Source: Biomphalaria glabrata
Lineage: Eukaryota > Mollusca > Gastropoda > Planorbidae
DNA length: 64,000 nt
Reading direction: 5' to 3'
NCBI RefSeq assembly: GCF_947242115.1
Contig: NC_074726.1
Coordinates: 16,103,825 to 16,167,824 of the forward strand
A program made the translations under genes and the position numbers. A model generated the notes under the pieces. The model ran no database searches. It saw only the letters and a list, made by a program, of their open reading frames with translations, and was not told where the DNA came from. Shown in pieces: positions 58,112 to 64,000 of this stretch (within the stretch, counting starts at the first letter, position 1; every line of letters starts with the position of its first letter).

Positions 58112-58265
58112 CATGGTAGGCCTACTAGTGGGTAATAGTGTATTAGACCTATATATATGCTATTCGTATGGGAAACCTGTGTAGCTGTGCGGGCTCATTT
58201 TTCTTTTATTTCCTACTACGTATACGCCAATATATTAAACGAAATTGTTGGGAAGAAGGGTTACG

Positions 58266-58580
58266 AGCAGTGGCGTCATGGGGGGGGGGGGGGGTAGTGA
58301 TGGTGAGGTCCGCACCGGTCGACACCATTTTGGGGGTGGCAACCAAATTTGAAAAATTATAACTTGGCAAAAGCAGACACATTGGAAAAGATAATAATAA
58401 AATCTCGAGATATATCTTGGAGCAGTGGCGTCACTAGGGGGAAGGGGTGTAAGGGGCGCGGTCAGCACCTGTCGACACCATTATGGGGGTGACAACCAAG
58501 TTGGAAAAATTAGAACTTGGTAAAAGCAGACACATGGGAAAAGATAAAAATAAAATCTCTAGACATATGCCCAAATATGC
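58266..58580 (+). repeat. Two-unit repeat with CAGTGGCGTCA starts
   Basis: Two units of about 160 bp each begin GAGCAGTGGCGTCA, contain GTCGACACCATT-TGGGGGTG, CAACCAA-TTGAAAAATTA and GCAGACACAT-GGAAAAGATA. CAGTGGCGTCA is a common transposon end; no inverted partner is visible. Confidence 0.75.
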
Positions 58581-59189
58581 CTAGACACATCTAGATGGTA
58601 GTTTAAGTGTAAATGACACAGCACAACGTTATACCATTTCTGTCTTAAAGTATAACAAAGGAAACCTGTTCATATGATGTTAAATCCGTTTGTAATTTTA
58701 ATTAAATATTATTGTAATATTTGCAATAACATTTGAATAAATGTAATAAACATTGGGATTTTACATTTGAGTAAAAATCAACAAAAGTAGGTAATCAGGT
58801 CACTGTATTGGTTCAACAAGAATTAGCTAGCCATAATGTTCATTGTAACATATTTCAAGAAAGTTGATGGGGAGGGGTGAAACCCTGAGCTACCGCACTA
58901 GGTGCGACACTGTATCAGGAGGTTTCCATGCTGATCTTAGGTGATCACTTAACGCTACTCTACTTATTCCTGAAGAGTTAGAAGAGTCTTATCAAAGACG
59001 ACGTGTTGCACTGTTTGCTTTTATGTGAAAAATAACGCCAAAGTTTTACAATTTCTTTAAACGATCAAAACAAGACTATGGCTTAAATATATTTCTCGTC
59101 CATTGGTGAATTTGATTGGGGCCGCCTCTGAGTTTGTGTGATGACACAAACTCTCTTTGTAATCTTGTTTTTTTACGAAAATGTTTTTT

Positions 59190-59945
59190 TTTTTTTTTTC
59201 AGGATTTGAATAAGAGATTGACCCTTTACAAAACAATTAGACCAATTAGATATTTATTATAAGACATCAGTTAGGCCACGTTCACATATAACTTCACATT
59301 CACTTTCACCAATCGTTTGGTTTGTTGGACCGCTGGGGCACCACACAAGATCTGTCAACATTCTTTCTCCATTTTTCTCTATCATTTGTTTTTGATCGAA
59401 TTTAATTCTGATGTACTTTCTGAAAATATTGAAACCTGTCTTTTTACCTGCTTGGGTGGACCACTTCGGGGGCCAATTTTGAGTTTGTGTTTCCACACAA
59501 ACTGTCTTTGTAACCTTGTTTGTAAATGTAGTAGTTAGTATAACAGAACTTACATAAATTAGCAATACATTTGTAAACAAATATTTTTGACATACAATTT
59601 AAAACCGTTTGCATAAATGTTTAAAAATATGGTAAATGGCCATTCCCTTACTAAATAGCCTCCTGCGTTTGTTAGGTTACTATTAATAGTGAATAGTTGT
59701 AAAAATGGTGTATTTGTATGAAAAAACTGCTTGCATAGTTGATTGTAAAAATTAAATTTTTCACTTTCAGAAAAGATAAAAGTAGCCGTTGCATCAGAAC
59801 TTTGAAAGGTCTAAAATATTATAATGTCGGATTTTCAACAGCTTTTCTAGTTTACGAGATCTAAACGGGACGCACGAACGGACGGACGGACAGACATTGC
59901 ACACAAAACTAATAGCGTCTTTTCCCCTTTCGGGGGCCGATAATA
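59190..59945 (+). repeat. GGGGAAAAGACGC-family repeat, longest copy
   Basis: The non-coding repeat ends TTTCCCCTTTCGGGGGCCGA. It includes the hairpin AGTTTGTGTTTCCACACAAACT around 59483-59505; a sister hairpin AGTTTGTGTGATGACACAAA lies just outside at 59130-59152. Parts recur at 41590-42620, 55655-55905 and 56050-56215. No coding region was seen. Confidence 0.75.
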
Positions 59946-59949
59946 AATA

Positions 59950-61075
59950 GAATGAGAAATGATAGACTACAATAGGAATTGATTAAAATCTTAATTGTCT
60001 AGTATTGTAGAATCAATTTAACAAGACAATTTTTTAACAAAGAGTACTGTTAATAATAACCTAATGAGCCAAAGGTTGACCCTGATGCTCAAGCACTACA
60101 CTTTCGAGGGGACTAGGCCTATATAGTGGTGGACTTGTGTTCAAGACTAGTGTGGGGAATGTCGCGTGCGTATTTGTATTTTGCGTGATTAGTTGTCAAG
60201 AATCTTATTTGTGCTAGAGGTCACGCTGTGACAGGTCCTCTGTGGAGAAGGCGTTCTGGCTGTGGGATTCTTTTTTGCTGCAGTACAGTGTTATGCTTTG
60301 GGCTGTATTGCTTTCTATTGAGCCGTGACTAAGCCAGGAATTGGGCAGGCCGAGCAGGCCTTGATTAGTGTACAGCCTTGGACTTATGGGCCGTTTGATT
60401 AAAATTGTTATACCCTAAAATTAATCGTGCGTGAGGTGTGCTCTTTTTTTTTTTTAAAAAGTAACCTTGAAATAATGTTTTGGCCACCCCCATAGTTTGT
60501 CCGCCTGTGTGCGAGACCATTTGTTATAGACGAATAGTCTCGCTGCGTGCAATGCACACATTTCACAATATGTAGCAACGGACCTGACTACACTTGTATA
60601 CTAGATTCTTTACATTATAAGATAATTTCACATTAGAAAAACTATTTTATTTGCATTCGTAAGAACGGTATGCTTTATCTAACGAAGACTTTCATGGCAG
60701 GGAGACCTAGATATTAGTGGAACTAAAGTAAAATGTTAAAACAAATAAAATAGCGCAATTTTCAGGATGTCAAACACACACACACACCGATACTAGCATA
60801 AGTGATAAACCCAGTATTAGTCTCATTCATCAAACATCTTCAAAACATTATCGTCTTCTGTTAGGTCTATATTTTCTGTGCATTTAGTATGATTTAGTTC
60901 AAAGTCAGTACACAATTATAAATGAAAAATTATTTAAAACGAAAATTGTTGTTTTTAAGTACATTATGAGATTTGAAAATAATTATATATTTCCTTACGT
61001 TGATATATCTATATAAAATTGTATACAATTGTAATTAACAGAATAAAAATAGATTGAAAAAAATTTTTTTAAAAA
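59950..61075. other. Intergenic stretch, nothing recognised
   Basis: A less AT-rich segment at about 60060-60430 (GTGACAGGTCCTCTGTGGAG and flanks) may be an old repeat but has no partner in this window. The rest is AT-rich and featureless. Confidence 0.45.
61071..61075 (-). terminator. RNA polymerase III T-run terminator
   Basis: TTTTT on the minus strand lies five bases beyond the mature 3' end of tRNA-Leu, with a second T run (61064-61058) as backup. Confidence 0.85.
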
Positions 61076-61080
61076 CTTAA

Positions 61081-61164
61081 TGTCAGAAGTGGGATTTGAA
61101 CCCACGCCCACAGAAGTGGACTGCGACCTGAACGCAGCGCCTTAGACCGCTCGGCCATCCTGAC
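61081..61164 (-). tRNA. tRNA-Leu (anticodon CAG)
   Basis: On the minus strand GTCAGGA pairs with TTCTGAC as the acceptor stem, with discriminator A. The D arm is GCCGAGCGGTCTAAGGC, the anticodon arm is CTGCG-TTCAGGT-CGCAG with anticodon CAG, there is a long variable arm (type II tRNA), and the T arm is GTGGG-TTCAAAT-CCCAC. There is no intron. CCA is not encoded, as normal for eukaryotes. A TTTTT run follows within about 10 bases (61075-61071), the usual RNA polymerase III stop. Internal A and B boxes (TGGCCGAGCGG, GGTTCAAATCC) serve as promoter. It decodes CUG leucine codons. Confidence 0.97.
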
Positions 61165-62034
61165 TACGTTTATAAAGGGTACATTTATTAATTATATTTC
61201 ATAGACACACAGCCTTGATAGAAGCCTAGTGATAAGTGTAATTTAATTTACATTTATCCAGTAGGAACTTAACATGTTTCTTACATCATAATGTTTAACC
61301 TTTGATAAGTGATTAATATCGCTAATCAGGTGAACTTAATTTTAAAAAAAATCGTTCGCTCGGGCTATTCTCTATCAACTCTATATGACTATGTGTATGA
61401 CTATGACAGTCTATGACCAGATTTCACCAGATAATTGGCAGATAGACTCTAGATAATTAGTCTAGATATAATATTAATAATATTTTAATAATAAAGTAAT
61501 CTTTTAGTATCATTATAATATTTAATTCTGAATTGCGTTTCTATTTAATTTATTTTTAGGTACAATAGTTCGTATAACTACAGCAGTATTTTTGTCAATC
61601 TTAGCTTGTACATTTAAATTTAAAGAGTTTAAAGCGTATCTAGAATCTAGTTCTAGATCTAGATGCAAATATGAACATTACTATTACTATTACTGTACTG
61701 CAACTGTGAACTTACGAATTAACATAGATTACCAGACTTTTCTTAGTAGGCCTGCTTTAGGAAAATTTTCACTTGAAAGTGACGGAAATTCGATTCGTTT
61801 TTAAAAAATAAAAATAATTTTAAGTTCATATTAGCTCCCGGATAAGTAAGTAGGCCTACTGGTAAAAAAAATATATTTTGAGATGTGAGTTTCAACTAGA
61901 TCTAGATCTATTATAATATAAATAAGTTAGTTTTATGCAAGGGAGATAGCTCCACAATATAAACATTGTCTACCTGAATCTGGTTATCTTTCTTATTCAA
62001 ATGCTATGTTTTGTAGATATGTTCCACATGTTTC

Positions 62035-62115
62035 GGATGTTCCTTCACAAGTTTAAGATAATCTACTGAAACAACTTCCTAGTCCAAACTTCCCTCAGGA
62101 TGACGGATGATGCAA
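62035..62115 (+). repeat. Dispersed repeat scrap (TGTTCCTTCA family)
   Basis: GGATGTTCCTTCACAAG, ACAACTTCCTAGTCCAAACT and TCCCTCAGGATGACGGATGA match 39345-39430 and partly 54250-54345. Non-coding. Confidence 0.6.
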
Positions 62116-62324
62116 TATGGTTCTACTTGAAAAAAAAAAAAAAAAAAAAACGCTTCTGACGAGTGAGTGTCTCCGACATGAAGGCTTGTTATAAAATAAG
62201 ACTGAAGTCAACGAGTAGGCCTAATAAGAAATGGAGCGAGCAAGAGGCTAAGAATGAATTTAAAAGAAGTGAAACAGATCAAGCAGAACGTCACTTCTTG
62301 AAGATATATTTATACACTTGAATG

Positions 62325-62375
62325 CAGGTCCGGATTTAAGGGAAGGTAGCTGGGGCCTCCACATAATAGGTGAAC
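62325..62375 (+). repeat. Possible hAT-like terminus
   Basis: GCAGGTCCGGATTTAAGGG with GGGGCCTCCA resembles left ends of hAT-type elements. I see no inverted partner or 8-bp duplication, so this is only a candidate. Confidence 0.4.
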
Positions 62376-62633
62376 AAAAAAAATTGAATTTCGAAGGTCG
62401 GAAACGTTTACATTTGATTTCTCATTTTGCTGACAATAGCATACGGTTGGCAACACACTCGTTGTTAAGAAATGTTCGCTTGTAGCGTGCACGTAATAGA
62501 TAATTGCTGTGATAATATTAGAAGATATTACGTCAGTGTTTTGTTGTCACAGATTATTAATAAATTACTGTAGACGTTACTAATTAATAATGATAATAAC
62601 GAGACTGTCTTTATCAAGGTAGACATATATAAC

Positions 62634-63968
62634 TTAACTTTTATTTCCGTCCCATTCTTTGCTTTCGCATAAAACATAAACAACAAACAATGACGTAATA
62701 TCTTCTAAACAATAGGGCATACTCCTAGATTTAATATAAAGTACTCTCTTTCTCTGCCAATAGGACATACTCCTAGATCTAATATAAAGTACTCTCTGTC
62801 TCTGCCAATAGGACATACTCCTAGATCTAATATAAAGTACTCTCTGTCTCTGCCAATAGGACATACTCCTAGATCTAATATAAAGTACTCTCTGTCTCTG
62901 CCAATAGGACATACTCCTAGATCTAATATAAAGTACTCTCTGTCTCTGCCAATAGGACATACTCCTAGATCTAATATAAAGTACTCTCTGTCTCTGCCAA
63001 TAGGACATACTCCTAGATCTAATATAAAGTAGGCCTACTCTCTGTCTCTGCCAATAGGACATACTCCTAGATCTAATATAAAGTACTCTCTGTCTCTGCC
63101 AATAGGACATACTCCTAGATCTAATATAAAGTAGGCCTACTCTCTGTCTCTGCCAATAGGACATACTCCTAGATCTAATATAAAGTAGGCCTACTCTCTG
63201 TCTCTGCCAATAGGACATACTCCTAGATCTAATATAAAGTAGGCCTACTCTCTGTCTCTGCCAATAGGACATACTCCTAGATCTAATATAAAGTACTCTC
63301 TGTCTCTGCCAATAGGACATACTCCTAGATCTAATATAAAGTACTCTCTGTCTCTGCCAATAGGACATACTCCTAGATCTAATATAAAGTACTCTCTGTC
63401 TCTGCCAATAGGACATACTCCTAGATCTAATATAAAGTACTCTCTGTCTCTGCCAATAGGACATACTCCTAGATCTAATATAAAGTAGGCCTACTCTCTG
63501 TCTCTGCCAATAGGACATACTCCTAGATCTAATATAAAGTAGGCCTACTCTCTGTCTCTGCCAATAGGACATACTCCTAGATCTAATATAAAGTAGGCCT
63601 ACTCTCTGTCTCTGCCAATAGGACATACTCCTAGATCTAATATAAAGTAGGCCTACTCTCTGTCTCTGCCAATAGGACATACTCCTAGATCTAATATAAA
63701 GTACTGTCTGTCTCTGCCAATAGGACATACTCCTAGATCTAATATAAAGTACTCTCTGTCTCTGCCAATAGGACATACTCCTAGATCTAATATAAAGTAC
63801 TCTCTGTCTCTGCCAATAGGACATACTCCTAGATCTAATATAAAGTACTCTCTGTCTCTGCCAATAGGACATACTCCTAGATCTAATATAAAGTACTCTC
63901 TGTCTCTGCCAATAGGACATACTCCTAGATCTAATATAAAGTACTCTCTGTCTCTGCCAATAGGACAT
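62634..63968 (-). other. Open frame of 444 codons across a minisatellite, probably not a gene
   Basis: The minus strand reads 25 repeats of MSYWQRQRVLYIRSRS (8 of them with an extra GL before LYIRS), then a 28-residue unique tail MPYCLEDITSLFVVYVLCES to the stop. The repeat units are 48 or 54 bp, both divisible by three, so the frame cannot shift. No known domain or signal peptide is visible, and the forward strand of the 48-bp unit is also open in one frame. Most likely this is a by-product of unit length; a coding role cannot be excluded because the frame continues beyond the window edge. Confidence 0.5.
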
Positions 63969-64000
63969 ACTCCTAGATCTAATATAAAGTACTGTCTGTC
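62712..64000. repeat. 48/54-bp minisatellite, 25 or more copies, cut by window end
   Basis: The unit TACTCTCTGTCTCTGCCAAT plus AGGACATACTCCTAGATCTA plus ATATAAAG is repeated in near-perfect copies. Eight of the 25 counted units carry a 6-bp TAGGCC-type insertion giving AGTAGGCCTACT, in clusters of four, three and one, as expected from multi-unit duplication. It continues past position 64000. Confidence 0.97.

Noticed and set aside
56040-59945. One 3.9 kb transposon bounded by the inverted GGGGAAAAGACGC repeats
   Set aside because: The inverted copies belong to two separate, differently ordered copies of a dispersed repeat; no target duplication was found outside the pair, and the interior holds unrelated repeats.

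Overview
This is a 64 kb stretch of AT-rich, intron-rich animal DNA, very probably from a heterobranch (pond-snail or planorbid-like) gastropod. The evidence is two innexin (gap-junction) genes with spliced exons, a nuclear tRNA-Leu gene with a pol III terminator, several tRNA-derived SINE copies, zinc-finger-tailed LINEs, and many AGATCTAGAT/CTAG-rich stretches. The species assignment is inference; nothing here is bacterial.

Host genes. Both innexin genes lie head-to-tail on the minus strand. The downstream gene (6436-19363) has seven recognisable coding exons giving about 402 aa. The upstream gene (35243-41012) has three recognisable coding exons giving at least 426 aa and still lacks its initiator exon. 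All splice junctions called here have AG acceptors and GT donors and keep frame. The two genes share only the phase-1 intron in front of the N-terminal exon; every other intron is in a different place, so they are old paralogues. A tRNA-Leu(CAG) gene lies at 61081-61164 on the minus strand.

Mobile elements. Introns and flanks are packed with transposons. From left to right they are: LINE 3' fragments (1.5-2.0 kb, 6.8-7.6 kb, 23.3-25.2 kb, 46.3-47.2 kb); a short LTR retrotransposon without pol (16093-19049) in intron 1 of the first innexin; a 2.0 kb hAT-like element with an 8-bp target duplication (25730-27748) inserted in a 160-200 bp tandem array; paired hAT derivatives (38.7-40.2 kb) with a remnant hAT dimerisation domain; and a large composite repeat (about 47.3-53.7 kb) carrying a solo LTR and a 3.3 kb pogo/Tigger-like transposon. 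A second copy of the composite repeat (56.8-58.1 kb) lacks both insertions and serves as a paralogous empty site. 

Most unusual item. The pogo-like element (50334-53632; TA target duplication; about 24-bp terminal inverted repeats) encodes a psq/CENP-B-type DDE transposase followed by an OTU-family cysteine protease domain and a PHD-like zinc finger. This reads as one ancestral polyprotein now interrupted by a few single-base frame changes.

Tandem repeats. There are two unrelated 29-bp minisatellites in introns of the first innexin (9033-9728 and 14680-14961), a 22-bp minisatellite (42686-43018), and a 48/54-bp minisatellite at the right edge (62712-64000) that keeps a 444-codon frame open on the minus strand. 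The remaining intergenic DNA (1986-6435, 19364-23300, 30060-35242, 43019-46200, 59950-62300) is AT-rich and shows no gene I can support.
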